DNA of 64,000 bases from Oceanospirillum multiglobuliferum (GCF_900167095.1 NZ_FUXG01000012.1:62001-126000); one strand, 5' to 3'; counted from the first letter of the stretch, positions 28,331-38,424 are shown. The notes: generated by a model not told the origin, from the sequence alone. Translations and numbers: made by a program.

Positions 28331-30217
28331 CTAGGTACGGAAGCGTTTAATTAACACTTCCAGTTGTTCTGCACGTTTATGTACCGCTTGGCTTGCAGAT
28401 AGAATACTGCTGGTAGCTTGGTGATTCTGGTTGATCTCGGCGGAGATACCGTCCATGTCACGTGCCATTTGAGCAGTGGTTTGCGCCACCTCTTTTACAG
28501 CAGCCATAATTTCTTGCGTTTGCCCTGCGGCATCACGAGTTTGTTGTTCGATCTCTCGCACAGCTACCACTGCCTGATCACCCAGCATACGGCCTTGCTC
28601 AACACGTTCTTTGCTGCGGCTCATTGCGTCTATCAGTTGGCGAGTGTCTTTTTGAATCGCTTCAACTTTGTCGGTAATCTCGGAGGTGGCTTTTACGGTT
28701 TGCGAGGCCAGCGTGCGCACCTCGTCGGCTACTACAGCAAAACCGCGCCCTGCTTCCCCAGCACGAGCAGCTTCAATAGCAGCGTTCAACGCCAATAGAT
28801 TGGTTTGCTCTGCCACGCCCACGATTAAGTCGATCACCATGTCGATCTCTTTAGAGCGTGAACCCAGCTGTTCAACTGATTGACTGGTATCTTCAACCAC
28901 TTCTGCTACGTCGGCGAGAGCTTGAATGGCTTGGCTGATTACTTTCGCACCTTGGTGGGCAGTGTTAAAGGCTGCCTGAGCGGAGTCACTGACGTGTTGA
29001 GTGGTTTCCGCTACTTGGTCAGCTGTCGCGCTAATTTCCTCTGTAGCGGCTACTAGAGAGCTGCTCTTGTCGCTGATCAATTGGCTACCTTGTGCAATTT
29101 GCTGCACCGAGAGATCCATCGCATCTGCGGTTTGTTTTAGCTCGGCATTACTCTGTACCAAGTGGCTGATCACATCGTGCAAGCCATCCGTCATGGTATT
29201 GGTCGCACGTGCGAGCTGGGTAAATTCATCATTTCGATCTGCTCGCAGATCCATTTTGCTGGTGAGATTACCCGCAGCAATCTCATTTAATGCGGCAATG
29301 GTGCGATTCATGTTGCGCGTTATTGACAGGGCAACTGATGAAACAATTAAACCAATTACAGCAGCAAGTACTAAGCTACCCAGCATAATTGACCAGCGTG
29401 CAGCTTCTGCCGCTGCTTTTGCATTTGCTTGTGCCGCGTTTAGCAGGTTGCTCTGTAGATAGTCTGCGCTACTCTGAATATGTTTAGAGACTTGCTCACG
29501 AGATTGCGTCAACTGTTGATCAAGTAGCGCCATACTTTGGCGTAGGTTGATCACCTCTTTCAGCGCCGTCTCATATTTATCAACAAAAGGGAAAAAGATA
29601 TCGTCAAAGGCCATTGCCTGAATATCTGTACGCAGTTGCTTCAAAATATTAAGCGTAACGGTTTTATGTGCATCGTCAGGATAAATCATGAAGTCCTTTT
29701 CCGCTGCACGTACTTCTCTTAGGCGCGCACCAAAAGAGCCAAATACTTCAATTTCACTCATTAAGGCTGCGGCTGTTTTTTCCGCTTGGCCTAATGCACC
29801 AGATTTTGTATTCAGTCCTAATGATTTACGTAATGCTACCCAATCTGCCAGTTGATTGAGGTAAGGGGTTAGTGCGGCTTCAGCATCGGCTAATAGGGCT
29901 TTTGCTTTAGGATCTTGTAGCTGGTTTTTAACACCTGCAAGCTGTGCTACAGCCGTTTGTTTTAAGCCAATAATTGTGCTGTCAATCTCGGCTATATTTT
30001 CGCTGCTTGCACTGTCACGCTGCTTGGCGAACTTTAACAGCTGTACCTCTAGTGAGGAGACTGTCTGTGCATTTTGCCCTAATTGGCTTACACGTTCAGA
30101 AGCAGCGGTCATGCTGTTCAAGCTTTGAATGGCATATAAACCCATCGCTCCAAATCCTAGTACAACTACTAGGACTACAGCGATCAGTTTTTGACGCAAT
30201 GAGAGGTTCAAGCTCAT
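28331..30217 (-). CDS. Methyl-accepting chemotaxis protein, likely HBM sensor
   Basis: A 628-residue transmembrane chemoreceptor. The first helix is at residues 11-30, and a long, all-helical periplasmic domain of about 250 residues follows. Its size and the [13 protein letters not shown] segment fit a helical bimodular (HBM) domain, which in known cases binds organic acids. A second membrane helix (about 280-300), HAMP, and the signalling hairpin ([36 protein letters not shown]) complete it. It lies just upstream of the lactate module in position, but on the same strand downstream of it, so a link to lactate taxis is only a guess. Confidence 0.9.
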   Translation of the reverse strand: MSLNLSLRQKLIAVVLVVVLGFGAMGLYAIQSLNSMTAASERVSQLGQNAQTVSSLEVQLLKFAKQRDSASSENIAEIDSTIIGLKQTAVAQLAGVKNQLQDPKAKALLADAEAALTPYLNQLADWVALRKSLGLNTKSGALGQAEKTAAALMSEIEVFGSFGARLREVRAAEKDFMIYPDDAHKTVTLNILKQLRTDIQAMAFDDIFFPFVDKYETALKEVINLRQSMALLDQQLTQSREQVSKHIQSSADYLQSNLLNAAQANAKAAAEAARWSIMLGSLVLAAVIGLIVSSVALSITRNMNRTIAALNEIAAGNLTSKMDLRADRNDEFTQLARATNTMTDGLHDVISHLVQSNAELKQTADAMDLSVQQIAQGSQLISDKSSSLVAATEEISATADQVAETTQHVSDSAQAAFNTAHQGAKVISQAIQALADVAEVVEDTSQSVEQLGSRSKEIDMVIDLIVGVAEQTNLLALNAAIEAARAGEAGRGFAVVADEVRTLASQTVKATSEITDKVEAIQKDTRQLIDAMSRSKERVEQGRMLGDQAVVAVREIEQQTRDAAGQTQEIMAAVKEVAQTTAQMARDMDGISAEINQNHQATSSILSASQAVHKRAEQLEVLIKRFRT

Positions 30218-30268
30218 GGTCAGGGCTCCTAAATCTTCTTGGGAAGAGTATTTTTGTAATTATTTAAA

Positions 30269-30300
30269 GGTAGCCTTTGCTATGTAAAGCAAAGGCTACC
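30269..30300 (-). terminator. Terminator after the D-lactate dehydrogenase gene
   Basis: A perfect 13-bp inverted repeat (GGTAGCCTTTGCT / AGCAAAGGCTACC) with a six-base loop, followed on the minus strand by TTTAAATAATT. It marks the end of the lut/dld transcript. Confidence 0.82.
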
Positions 30301-30367
30301 GAGCCGTGTTCTGTCCATAGACCTGCAGTTCCCTGAACCGAAAAACCTTAGGCTTGCTTTAAGTTGT

Positions 30368-33196
30368 TCAGCGCTTACCTTCACTGAGACGATCAACTAA
30401 ATAGATGATCGACTGGTAAGGGATTCCGCTGTGTTCGCTTAAGCCGATTTCACAGGTGCGGCTGTTGGAATAACCTTGTTCACAACCTACAACTGCGGAA
30501 GGTAAATCTTTTAATGCTGAGGCATTCAGTTCAGGGTGAGTGAATCCTTTATCACCCGCAAAACCGCAACAGGTAATATCCGGCGGTATGACAACCTCTT
30601 TGGCACATGCGTTGGCCAAAGCGATCATTTTGCTGGCCAGTCCCATTTTGGTGGTGCTGCACGTGACATGCAGGGCGATACGCTCTGTTTTTTGCTGGAT
30701 CGTCAGGCGAGGCAGAACAAAGTCATGAATAAACTCAACTTGTTCATAAAGACGCAGACGGCTGTCCAAAGTGTCACGCATTCGCATCAGGCAGGGACTG
30801 GTGTCGCAAAACACCGGATAGCGCCCGTTATCGGTTGCTTTCAATAAAGCTTGGTTCAATTCTTCCGCTTTTGCATTAGCAGTTTCAAATTGACCTTTAC
30901 TTTGGAATGGCATACCGCAACATTGAGCACCTAACGCCTCTGGAAATAGTACGCTGAAACCCGCTTTATTGAGCAAGCTCATCGCCACTTCTGGAGTTGA
31001 CCTATCCTCACCTTGATTACGGGCTGCCCCCATAATACGTGTGGCACAGCTGGGCAGATAAACCACTTTGTCCCCCTGAAGACGAGGCGGTTGCTGCTGT
31101 AAGACTGTTGCCATTTTTGGTGCGGCTTTGGGCATAGAAGGAGTCCACTGCTGCACTCGGTTTCCCGAGAGTTTGCGGGCAGTGCTTGTCATTGCTGACA
31201 TGGCCTTGCTACCCACAACGGCATGTATTCCATCCGCCACGTTTAGCATGATGCGAGAGGTATTTGCAACCCCCTCGAAGTGACTGCCCAGCCACGCAGC
31301 AGTGCCTGTATAAGCTTGACTTCGCTCATGACGTAGGCTGCGGGTTAAATCTCCCGTATTAATACCAACGGGGCATTGCATTTCACAAAGGCCGCAACCC
31401 GCACAGGTGTCTACCCCTTGGTAGGCGTAATCGTCCGAGAGTATTTTCAAGCGACGAATGTCCTCGCCGCTGGCTTCTAAGCGTTTAATTTCTCGCTGCA
31501 CCACAATACGTTGACGTGGCGTTAAACTCAGATTGCGTGAAGGGCAGGAGGACTCACAAAAACCACATTCGATACATTTGTCCACCAACTGATGCGCTGG
31601 CGGTAATGGCTTCAGGTTTTCTAAATGTAGATTAGGGTTACGGGTCAGAATGACATCTGGGTTCAGCAAGTTCTCAGGATCAAAAGCGGCTTTTAAAGCC
31701 CACATCAAGTTGTAAGCGTCTTTGCCCCATTCTAACTCGACAAAAGGCGCCATATTACGGCCAGTGCCGTGCTCCGCTTTTAGGGAGCCTTTGTATTTCA
31801 CGGCCACCAATTGCGCCACTTCATCCATCAAGTGCTGATAGCGTTCAACCTCTTTGGGATCATCAAAGCCTTGAGTGAAGACAAAATGCAGGTTGCCCTC
31901 TAAGGCATGTCCGAATAATAGCGCTTCCTGATAGTCGTATTTTTGGAACACTCGCTGTAGCTCAAGCACACCCTCTGACAGCTGCTCGATAGGGAAGGCG
32001 ACGTCTTCAATAATCACGGTGGTGCCAGTATTGCGCACCGCTCCAACTGCTGGGAACAACCCTTTGCGTATTTTCCAATACAGGGCATAAGTGTCCGCAT
32101 CTTCTGTAAATTCGACGGGGCTTAGCGTGGGAATACCGTGCAGAGCCTGATTCACTTCCGCCAGTTTCTGTTCTAATTCGCTACGCTCAGAGGCGCGCAC
32201 GTCCACCAACAGGGCGGTTGCGTCGCTGCCTAAAGTCTTTAATAACGCTGGCATTCCGGCTTTATCTTCAACCGCACGTAAACCCGCACGGTCAATTAAC
32301 TCCACCGCTGCGACAGGCGTGGGTTTCATGGCGACTACAGCACGGCAGGCGGCTTCCATATCAGGGTAGAAGATCAAGGCTGCGGCTTTGATCGGGTGCT
32401 CGACGACGGTTTTATAGGTGACCTCGCTGATAAAGCCCAAAGTGCCTTCAGAGCCGATCATCAGGTGCAGCAAAATATCAAATGGATCGCTGTAATCGAC
32501 CAAGCTGTTCAGGCTGTAGCCTGTGGTATTTTTCAGGCGGTACTTATGGCGAATCAGGCTGGCAAGCTCAGTATTGGCGCGAGTTTCCTCTCCTAGCTGT
32601 TGTAAACGCTGTAATAGCTCACCATGCGTTTGAGTGAAGGCTTGACGGCTTTCAGGATCGGCTGTGTTCAGCAAGGTGCCGTCCGCCATAATCACTTTCA
32701 TGCTTTCAACGGTGTTGTAGCTGTTTTGTGCCGTGCCACAACACATTCCACTGGCGTTGTTGGCGGCAATACCGCCAATCATGCAGGCATTAATCGAAGC
32801 GGGATCGGGACCAATTTTACGCTGAAAAGGGGCTAGCAATAAGTTGGCTTTACCGCCAATGATACCGGGTTGAAGCGAAACACGATGGCCGTGATCATGA
32901 ATCTGATAACCGCGCCAGTTACTGCTCAGTTGAATCAGCACAGAGTCCGTCACCGCCTGACCTGACAAACTGGTGCCTGCCGCGCGAAAGGTCACAGGTA
33001 ATTGGTGCTGGCGGGTAAGCTGCAACACACGGCTGACTTCCGCTTCATTATCCACTCGTACCACCAGTTGGGGAATTAAGCGATAAAAGCTGGCATCCGT
33101 GCCATAGGCAAGAGTCCGTAACTCGTCATGGATCAGACGCTCTGGCGCGATAAACTGGCAGAGTTCGTTATACAGTGCGCGGTATTGCTGCTTCAT
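30368..33196 (-). CDS. dld: FAD/Fe-S D-lactate dehydrogenase (Dld-II/ YdiJ type)
   Basis: A 942-residue fusion of a GlcD-like flavoprotein and a GlcF-like iron-sulfur protein. Residues about 40-270 are the FAD-binding VAO fold (TFRAAGTSLSGQAV, GGIAANNASGM, MIGSEGTLGFISEV) and about 270-530 the FAD-oxidase C domain (EHGTGRNMAPFVELEWG). Two [4Fe-4S] motifs follow (CIECGFCESSCP, CAGCGLCEMQCP), then two CCG domains (CCGMPFQSKGQF, CCGFAGDKGFTHPE). This matches the Dld-II of Shewanella, which oxidises D-lactate to pyruvate and is linked to lldEFG. D-2-hydroxyglutarate is an alternative substrate (YdiJ). ATG 33196 follows a GAGG site; the longer frame is unlikely. Confidence 0.88.
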   Translation of the reverse strand: MKQQYRALYNELCQFIAPERLIHDELRTLAYGTDASFYRLIPQLVVRVDNEAEVSRVLQLTRQHQLPVTFRAAGTSLSGQAVTDSVLIQLSSNWRGYQIHDHGHRVSLQPGIIGGKANLLLAPFQRKIGPDPASINACMIGGIAANNASGMCCGTAQNSYNTVESMKVIMADGTLLNTADPESRQAFTQTHGELLQRLQQLGEETRANTELASLIRHKYRLKNTTGYSLNSLVDYSDPFDILLHLMIGSEGTLGFISEVTYKTVVEHPIKAAALIFYPDMEAACRAVVAMKPTPVAAVELIDRAGLRAVEDKAGMPALLKTLGSDATALLVDVRASERSELEQKLAEVNQALHGIPTLSPVEFTEDADTYALYWKIRKGLFPAVGAVRNTGTTVIIEDVAFPIEQLSEGVLELQRVFQKYDYQEALLFGHALEGNLHFVFTQGFDDPKEVERYQHLMDEVAQLVAVKYKGSLKAEHGTGRNMAPFVELEWGKDAYNLMWALKAAFDPENLLNPDVILTRNPNLHLENLKPLPPAHQLVDKCIECGFCESSCPSRNLSLTPRQRIVVQREIKRLEASGEDIRRLKILSDDYAYQGVDTCAGCGLCEMQCPVGINTGDLTRSLRHERSQAYTGTAAWLGSHFEGVANTSRIMLNVADGIHAVVGSKAMSAMTSTARKLSGNRVQQWTPSMPKAAPKMATVLQQQPPRLQGDKVVYLPSCATRIMGAARNQGEDRSTPEVAMSLLNKAGFSVLFPEALGAQCCGMPFQSKGQFETANAKAEELNQALLKATDNGRYPVFCDTSPCLMRMRDTLDSRLRLYEQVEFIHDFVLPRLTIQQKTERIALHVTCSTTKMGLASKMIALANACAKEVVIPPDITCCGFAGDKGFTHPELNASALKDLPSAVVGCEQGYSNSRTCEIGLSEHSGIPYQSIIYLVDRLSEGKR

Positions 33197-33219
33197 GGTG
33201 ATGGCCTCGCCTGACAAAA

Positions 33220-33284
33220 CACCCTTTTTTGGGTGCAACCGACCACACAAAGGTGCTTTGTATCTGCTCAGCACCTTTGTGGTC
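33220..33284 (-). promoter_or_regulatory. Two hairpins between lutC and dld
   Basis: Read on the minus strand, a 15-bp hairpin with a 2-base bulge (33241-33284, arms GACCACAAAGGTGCT and its complement) comes first. A small CACCC-AAAAAA-GGGTG hairpin (33220-33235) followed by TTTTG comes second, ending about 15 bases before the dld ribosome-binding site. Together they could set the level of dld relative to lutABC by partial termination or RNA stability. The sequence shows the structures only; the role is inferred. Confidence 0.5.
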
Positions 33285-33315
33285 GATGTTTAAATCACAA
33301 TAAAATAGGTTTAGA

Positions 33316-33975
33316 TCACTGACGAATCAGTACAATCAACTCTTTTGGTCCATGTACCCCGTAAGCCAATGTTTGCTCGATGTCTGCCGTTTTTGACGGG
33401 CCAGAAATCAGCAGCGCATTGGTGGGCATGCCTGCACTGGCCCAACCTTCACTGACAATCACTTCATAGAAGGTGTTTTTCAGTTGGTGGGCATCCAAAA
33501 TGGCAAAGTGAATAGGCGGCACTAAGGACATTAAACGGGGTTGATCCTGATCCGGCCAAAGCACTAAAGAGCCTGTTTCTGCAATCGCGGCACGTACATC
33601 TGTAACGGCACCGTCGATACCTGAGAACAGCTCGGCTTTCCACTCGGTTACGGGTTGGTCATAACTGCGTAGTTCTGGCAGGGTCTCTGACCAGTCTGCA
33701 CGAATCGCTTGACCCACTGCGGCCTTTTGCGGCACTAACAGATCGCTTAAACCTTTGGCTTGCACCAATGTTTTCAGGGTCTCAAGCCAGTTGTCTTGGG
33801 TGACGCGATGTACCTCTGCGTGTACGGATTCGATCTTCTGTTGGAACAGGTCAATCTTTTCTTCATCCGACCACTGTTTGTTGCTGACGACAGAGAAATC
33901 ACTGGTTGGAGCAGTGAGTGCGCCATCTCGACGATGACGCAGGCGGCCTAAAATGGCATTGCGTGCTTGGCTCAT
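33316..33975 (-). CDS. lutC: L-lactate utilisation protein LutC/LldG (LUD domain)
   Basis: A 219-residue protein of the LUD (YkgG) family, the third part of the LutABC L-lactate oxidase. The LUD signatures are visible: AAVGQAIRADW region, AIAETGSLVLWPDQDQPRLMSLVPPIHFAIL and ALLISGPSKTADIEQTLAYGVHGPKEL. Its start overlaps the lutB stop as TAATG, indicating translational coupling. The subunit probably helps to assemble or stabilise the complex; its exact role is not settled. Confidence 0.92.
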   Translation of the reverse strand: MSQARNAILGRLRHRRDGALTAPTSDFSVVSNKQWSDEEKIDLFQQKIESVHAEVHRVTQDNWLETLKTLVQAKGLSDLLVPQKAAVGQAIRADWSETLPELRSYDQPVTEWKAELFSGIDGAVTDVRAAIAETGSLVLWPDQDQPRLMSLVPPIHFAILDAHQLKNTFYEVIVSEGWASAGMPTNALLISGPSKTADIEQTLAYGVHGPKELIVLIRQ

Positions 33976-35444
33976 TAGGCTTCTCCTTCCGATTTCTGCT
34001 GTTCTTTTTGCACTTTGGCTTGTGCCAGTTGGCGCGCCTTTACTTGTTCATGCAGCGTTGAGGCCGCCAATTTGGGTGCGGTACGACAGTTCGTCCAAGC
34101 ACCTATTTTGTTCGGCATCAGCCCCTTAAATACTGTCGCAGCCCCTGTACCGATTCGATACAAGCCACCATGCTTGTGCATTTTGGCCCAACCTTTCCAG
34201 ATCAGGGTTTCGGTGGTGTTACGTTTGCTGCCACGACCACGCACCATAGAGTTGTCATGCTGTTTGTCGCCCGCTACAGACTCTTCGCGCAGACGTACCA
34301 ATAGTTTTGGAATCGGGATGCGCACAGGGCAAACTTCACCACAAGCCCCACAAAGTGTTGAGGCGCTGGGTAGGTCTTTTGCATCTTCAAGCCCTACCAT
34401 GTGTGGCATTAAGATTTTGCCAATCGGCCCTGGGTAAGTGTAACCATAGGCATGACCACCAATGCGGGTGTACACCGGACAATGGTTCATACAAGCGCCA
34501 CAACGGATGCAACGCAGAGTGTCGAGCAGCTCATCATCTTGATAGATGTTCGAGCGACCACTGTCGACCAACACCAAGTGCACTTCATCAGGGCCATCCA
34601 GCTCGCCTTCTTTACGCGGGCTAGAGATCATATTGAAATAAGTGGTGATGTGTTGACCTGTAGCGGAACGTGTCAGTAGTGACAACAGGGGCGCGACATC
34701 TTCTAAGTTTTCCACCACCTTCTCGATGCCCGTTACGGCAATATGCACAGGGGGCACTGTGGTGGTGAGGCGGCCATTACCTTCGTTTTCAACTAGACAT
34801 AAAGTGCCCGTTTCAGCGACGGCAAAGTTAACGCCAGAAACCCCAACGTCGGCTTTCTCAAAGCGTTCACGCAGTTGTTGACGGGCTTCTGCGGTAAGAT
34901 ATTCCACATCACGGGATTTATTAGTGCCCGTTTTTTCATGCATCAGATCAGAGATCTGATCGGTGTTTTTGTGAATCGCAGGCATGATGATGTGCGACGG
35001 GGTTTCATCCGCCAACTGCACAATGTATTCACCTAAGTCAGATTCCAACGCATCAATACCGTGTTCTGCAAGGTAGTGGTTCAGCTCCATCTCTTCGCTG
35101 ACCATCGACTTACCTTTAATCACGCTTTTGGCATTGTGACGTTGGCAGATCTCTAAAATAATTTTGCAGGCTTGATCACCATTTTCAGCCCAATGCACTT
35201 GAATGCCTTGAGCAGTTAAATTCGCTTCAAGTTTTTCAAGCAGCTCAGGCAGTTTGGCTAAGGCGCGCAGCCGAATCGATGCCGCCAGATCGCGCATCTT
35301 TTGCAGATCATCATCGGACGGAAAAGCCGCCAAGCGTTTATCCATCAAACCATCCATCGCCTTACGGAAGTTGGCGCGAATTTGAGGGTTGTGGATCGCT
35401 TCATGCACCCGTGGGTGGAAGCTCTGGACAGGATTATGACTCAT
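33975..35444 (-). CDS. lutB: L-lactate utilisation Fe-S protein LutB/LldF
   Basis: A 489-residue iron-sulfur subunit. The N-terminal LUD domain (residues about 70-300, KSVIKGKSMVSEEMELNHYL, AVAETGTLCLVENEGNGRL) is followed by two [4Fe-4S] clusters (CIRCGACMNHCPVY and CGACGEVCPVRIPIP) and a C-terminal DUF3390 part ending with a Lys/Glu-rich tail. It carries electrons from L-lactate oxidation to the chain. The start overlaps the end of lutA by 11 bases and the stop overlaps lutC, so the three are one operon. Confidence 0.95.
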   Translation of the reverse strand: MSHNPVQSFHPRVHEAIHNPQIRANFRKAMDGLMDKRLAAFPSDDDLQKMRDLAASIRLRALAKLPELLEKLEANLTAQGIQVHWAENGDQACKIILEICQRHNAKSVIKGKSMVSEEMELNHYLAEHGIDALESDLGEYIVQLADETPSHIIMPAIHKNTDQISDLMHEKTGTNKSRDVEYLTAEARQQLRERFEKADVGVSGVNFAVAETGTLCLVENEGNGRLTTTVPPVHIAVTGIEKVVENLEDVAPLLSLLTRSATGQHITTYFNMISSPRKEGELDGPDEVHLVLVDSGRSNIYQDDELLDTLRCIRCGACMNHCPVYTRIGGHAYGYTYPGPIGKILMPHMVGLEDAKDLPSASTLCGACGEVCPVRIPIPKLLVRLREESVAGDKQHDNSMVRGRGSKRNTTETLIWKGWAKMHKHGGLYRIGTGAATVFKGLMPNKIGAWTNCRTAPKLAASTLHEQVKARQLAQAKVQKEQQKSEGEA

Positions 35445-36210
35445 TGCTGCGTCTCCATAGGAAACTGGCGATGTGTTCGCCTTTGACTTCTTGTACCAGC
35501 CCTTGCTGCGCTTGGAATTCGTTTGCGCCCATAATATTCATTAAGCAACCACAATCGCCTGAAACCAGTTGTTGTGCGCCTGTGTCGGTGATGGCCTTCA
35601 CCTTATCGTTGACCATCGCTTCTGAGATCTCTGGATGGCGCACAGAGAAGGCACCGCCAAAACCGCAGCACTCTTTAATACGGGCTTGCTCCACCACTTC
35701 CACATTGCCCATTTTTTTCAGCAACGCAGGGCCAACTTCACCTAAGCCCATTTCACGACGGGCGCTGCAAGAAGTGTGCATCGCCACTTTGATTGGTTCG
35801 CCTTTGTCTTCAATTTGCATGTGGCAGACATGCAGCAAAAACTCGGTCAGCTCATAGATGCGGCTGGCGACATTCTCAGCCAGTGCGGCCTCAGGTTGGC
35901 CTGCAAACAACTCGGGATAGTGTTCGCGCATCATCCCCGCGCAAGAGCCTGATGGCAGGACGATAGGGTAATCTTGGGGGAAAAGTTTGAGCTGCGCCGC
36001 CGCCACTTCACGAGCTTGGTCGTGATAGCCTGAGGTATAAGCGGGTTGTCCACAGCAGGTTTGATCTTGAGGGAATATCACCTCAATACCTTCGCGTTCT
36101 AGTAATTGAATACCCGCCATACCGGCTTCTGGATAAAACATGTCAACCAAGCAAGTGCCATAGAAGTACACTTTCTCAGGTTTTGGAGGATAAAGTTTGA
36201 TGCTGCTCAT
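35434..36210 (-). CDS. lutA: L-lactate utilisation protein LutA/LldE
   Basis: A 258-residue CCG-domain protein (YkgE). Both cysteine-rich repeats are present: FPQDQTCCGQPAYTSG and IKECCGFGGAFSVRHPEIS, each expected to bind an Fe-S or related cluster and probably forming the catalytic part of the L-lactate oxidase. It is the first gene of lutABC. The TRAP permease gene ends 143 bases upstream on the same strand, so the whole set may be read from the dctP promoter, weakened by the hairpins in between. Confidence 0.95.
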   Translation of the reverse strand: MSSIKLYPPKPEKVYFYGTCLVDMFYPEAGMAGIQLLEREGIEVIFPQDQTCCGQPAYTSGYHDQAREVAAAQLKLFPQDYPIVLPSGSCAGMMREHYPELFAGQPEAALAENVASRIYELTEFLLHVCHMQIEDKGEPIKVAMHTSCSARREMGLGEVGPALLKKMGNVEVVEQARIKECCGFGGAFSVRHPEISEAMVNDKVKAITDTGAQQLVSGDCGCLMNIMGANEFQAQQGLVQEVKGEHIASFLWRRSNES

Positions 36211-36254
36211 GGGCGACTACTCATCATATTGCACGGTCTGCACGGATTGAGGCT

Positions 36255-36302
36255 TGCGTGGGTAAACTCACGCACTTAACTGTGCCGGAGAGGCTCCGGC
36301 AC
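36255..36302 (-). repeat. Two small hairpins between dctM and lutA
   Basis: A 6-bp hairpin (36255-36274, TGCGTG / CACGCA) and a perfect 9-bp hairpin with a three-base loop (36282-36302, GTGCCGGAG / CTCCGGCAC). Neither is followed by a T run on the minus strand, so they look more like mRNA stability elements or a partial terminator than a full stop. Confidence 0.5.
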
Positions 36303-36353
36303 TCATCCTAGTTTTTATAATCGTTGTTTTAGTAGTGGTCGTTTAACCTAAGC

Positions 36354-37739
36354 TTAGCCATAAGCTTGAGCAGGCAACCACAATACAAGTTCAGGCCATA
36401 CCACCAAGGCTAACAACGCCAGTAATTGCAGCAAGATGAATGGGACAACACCCTTGTAGATATCAGACAGTGCTACATCCGGTGGGCAAACGCCTTTCAG
36501 ATAGAACAGTGAGAAGCCCACAGGCGGGGTTAAGAATGAGGTTTGTAGCGCCATCGCCACCAACATCACAAACCACACCAACTCTGGGTTATCCACAACC
36601 CCATAACCGTTAACTTCGATACCCAATGCAGAGATCACAGGGGCTAGCAGTGGTAATGCAATTAACGTGATCTCAATCCAGTCTAGGAAGAAACCCAGTA
36701 GGAAGATAATCAGCAATACGCAAGCAATGATGCCGTAAGGGCCAAATGGCAGACCTGTTAGCCAGTGCTCAATCAGCTCATCACCGCCCAGTTCACGCAG
36801 TACTAACGCAAAGCAGGTTGCACCTAAGAACACCATAAAGATGTAAGCGGTGGTGTTATAAGTACCCTGTGCCACTTCTTTAAATACGGTGAAATTGAGC
36901 TTTTTGTTGTACCAAGCAAGCAGTGTTGCGCCTAATGCACCCACGCCAGAAGCTTCTGTCGCAGTGGCAATACCTGCAAAGATAGAACCCAGCACCGCAA
37001 TAATCAGCGCGACAGGTGGCAAAATGCTCTTGAATACCGCCAGAATCATCGCAAACTCAACGGGTTTAGCATCTGCGGGTAGTGGCGCTGCACTAGGTTT
37101 GAAAATACCAACGGCTAGAATAAAGACGATATACAGCGTACCCAATAATAGACCCGGTAATACCGCGCCCATAAACAGATCGCCCACTGACAAGGCCAAC
37201 TGATCCGCCATAATTACCAACATGATTGATGGTGGAATCAGGATGCCTAGCGTACCCGCACTGGCAATAGTGCCCAGTGCCAATGGTTTAGAGTATTTTT
37301 GCTCAAGCATCGCAGGCAGTGACATCAAGCCTAAAAGCACAACTGATGCCCCCACAATACCAGTTGAGGCGGCCAGAATAATGCCGATCAAAGTGACGGT
37401 AATCGCCAAACCACCACGCACGCGACCAAACAACTGCTGAACCGAGTTCATCAGTTTTTCAGCCACACCTGAGCGGTCCAGCATAATGCCCATAAAGATA
37501 AACATGGGTAGGGCGACCATCACCCAGTTGTCCATAATCTTATAGATTCGGTTCACCACAATGCTCAGGCTGAGCATGTCTAAACCTGTTGCGGTATCCA
37601 GATAAATATCGGAAAGATAACCGATAAAAGCGAATGCCACCCCAACGCCGCCCAATACAAAAGCTACTGGGAAGCCGGTAAATAACAACACGATGAAACT
37701 TAAAAACATCGCGACGACTAGAATTTCATTGATTTCCAT
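36354..37739 (-). CDS. dctM: TRAP transporter large permease (DctM)
   Basis: A 461-residue membrane protein of the DctM group with about 12-13 helices (MEINEILVVAMFLSFIVLLF at the start, STGIVGASVVLLGLMSLP, SAGTLGILIPPSIMLVIMADQ, FLTPPVGFSLFYLKG). It forms the sodium-driven channel of the transporter with the DctQ protein encoded ten bases upstream. It is longer than the DctM at the window start and belongs with binding proteins for 2-oxoacids or lactate. Neighbouring lut genes make lactate or pyruvate the likely cargo. Confidence 0.93.
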   Translation of the reverse strand: MEINEILVVAMFLSFIVLLFTGFPVAFVLGGVGVAFAFIGYLSDIYLDTATGLDMLSLSIVVNRIYKIMDNWVMVALPMFIFMGIMLDRSGVAEKLMNSVQQLFGRVRGGLAITVTLIGIILAASTGIVGASVVLLGLMSLPAMLEQKYSKPLALGTIASAGTLGILIPPSIMLVIMADQLALSVGDLFMGAVLPGLLLGTLYIVFILAVGIFKPSAAPLPADAKPVEFAMILAVFKSILPPVALIIAVLGSIFAGIATATEASGVGALGATLLAWYNKKLNFTVFKEVAQGTYNTTAYIFMVFLGATCFALVLRELGGDELIEHWLTGLPFGPYGIIACVLLIIFLLGFFLDWIEITLIALPLLAPVISALGIEVNGYGVVDNPELVWFVMLVAMALQTSFLTPPVGFSLFYLKGVCPPDVALSDIYKGVVPFILLQLLALLALVVWPELVLWLPAQAYG

Positions 37740-37749
37740 CAGAAGCCCC

Positions 37750-38286
37750 TTATTCGCCTTTCACTAAGCCGGTGATCTCTCGAATAAGACGAGCGAGCGC
37801 AGCAATAAATAACAAGCCAAAACTGATCGGAATAACCGATTTAATCAGCCAGCGATAAGGCAAACCTGTAGGAGAAGCCGAGCTTTCGTTGATACGCCAA
37901 GAGTCGTAAACAAAAGGCAAGCTGCCATCAAATACCACATAGATGAACGGCATCATTAACAACAAAATGCCTAATATCTCCCAAATGTGCTGGGTGCGTC
38001 TTTGAAAGCGCATATGGAAAATATCCACGCGGATGTGCGAGTTGGTAACCTGAGCATAAGAAATGCCGAACATTACGCCCACGGCGTACAGGTGCCATTG
38101 CAGTTCTTCTAGCAACACTAGACCGTGGTTGAAACCATAACGCAGTACTACTTGGGTGATGATCACTGCCATCAATACCACGTAGGACCACGCAAAAACC
38201 TTTCCTGCAGCCAAAACGATGCCATCTAAGAAATCAGCAATCGGAGAAGCCACTTTTGGAGAAGACGTTGTGTGAGACACAGCCAT
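37750..38286 (-). CDS. dctQ: TRAP transporter small permease (DctQ)
   Basis: A 178-residue four-helix protein: VFAWSYVVLMAVIITQVVLRY, then EELQWHLYAVGVMFGISYAQ, the RVDIFHMRF segment and the C-terminal helix pair ending in IPISFGLLFIAALARLI. The EELQW and HIRVDIF motifs are characteristic of DctQ. It lies between dctP and dctM; the 165-bp gap to dctP holds a striking RNA hairpin. Confidence 0.93.
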   Translation of the reverse strand: MAVSHTTSSPKVASPIADFLDGIVLAAGKVFAWSYVVLMAVIITQVVLRYGFNHGLVLLEELQWHLYAVGVMFGISYAQVTNSHIRVDIFHMRFQRRTQHIWEILGILLLMMPFIYVVFDGSLPFVYDSWRINESSASPTGLPYRWLIKSVIPISFGLLFIAALARLIREITGLVKGE

Positions 38287-38370
38287 GCTCCTGAATCATC
38301 ATTTGGGGGATTGAGACCCTAAGGTCGCGATTGATGTCTAACGTGTTAAGTTAACTTAGCTCTTAGACTT

Positions 38371-38424
38371 AATCTTTTAGGGACAAAACCGACATCATCT
38401 CAAAAGATTACTGTCGGTTTTGTC
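38371..38424 (-). promoter_or_regulatory. Interleaved hairpins between dctP and dctQ
   Basis: A perfect 13-bp inverted repeat (38382-38394 GACAAAACCGACA with 38412-38424) encloses a 17-base loop. A second repeat of eight bases (38371-38378 AATCTTTT with 38402-38409 AAAAGATT) is interleaved with it, so the two stems compete or form a pseudoknot. The position, just after dctP, suits 3'-end protection that keeps the binding protein in excess over the permease, as in other periplasmic transport operons. That role is inferred. Confidence 0.6.
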
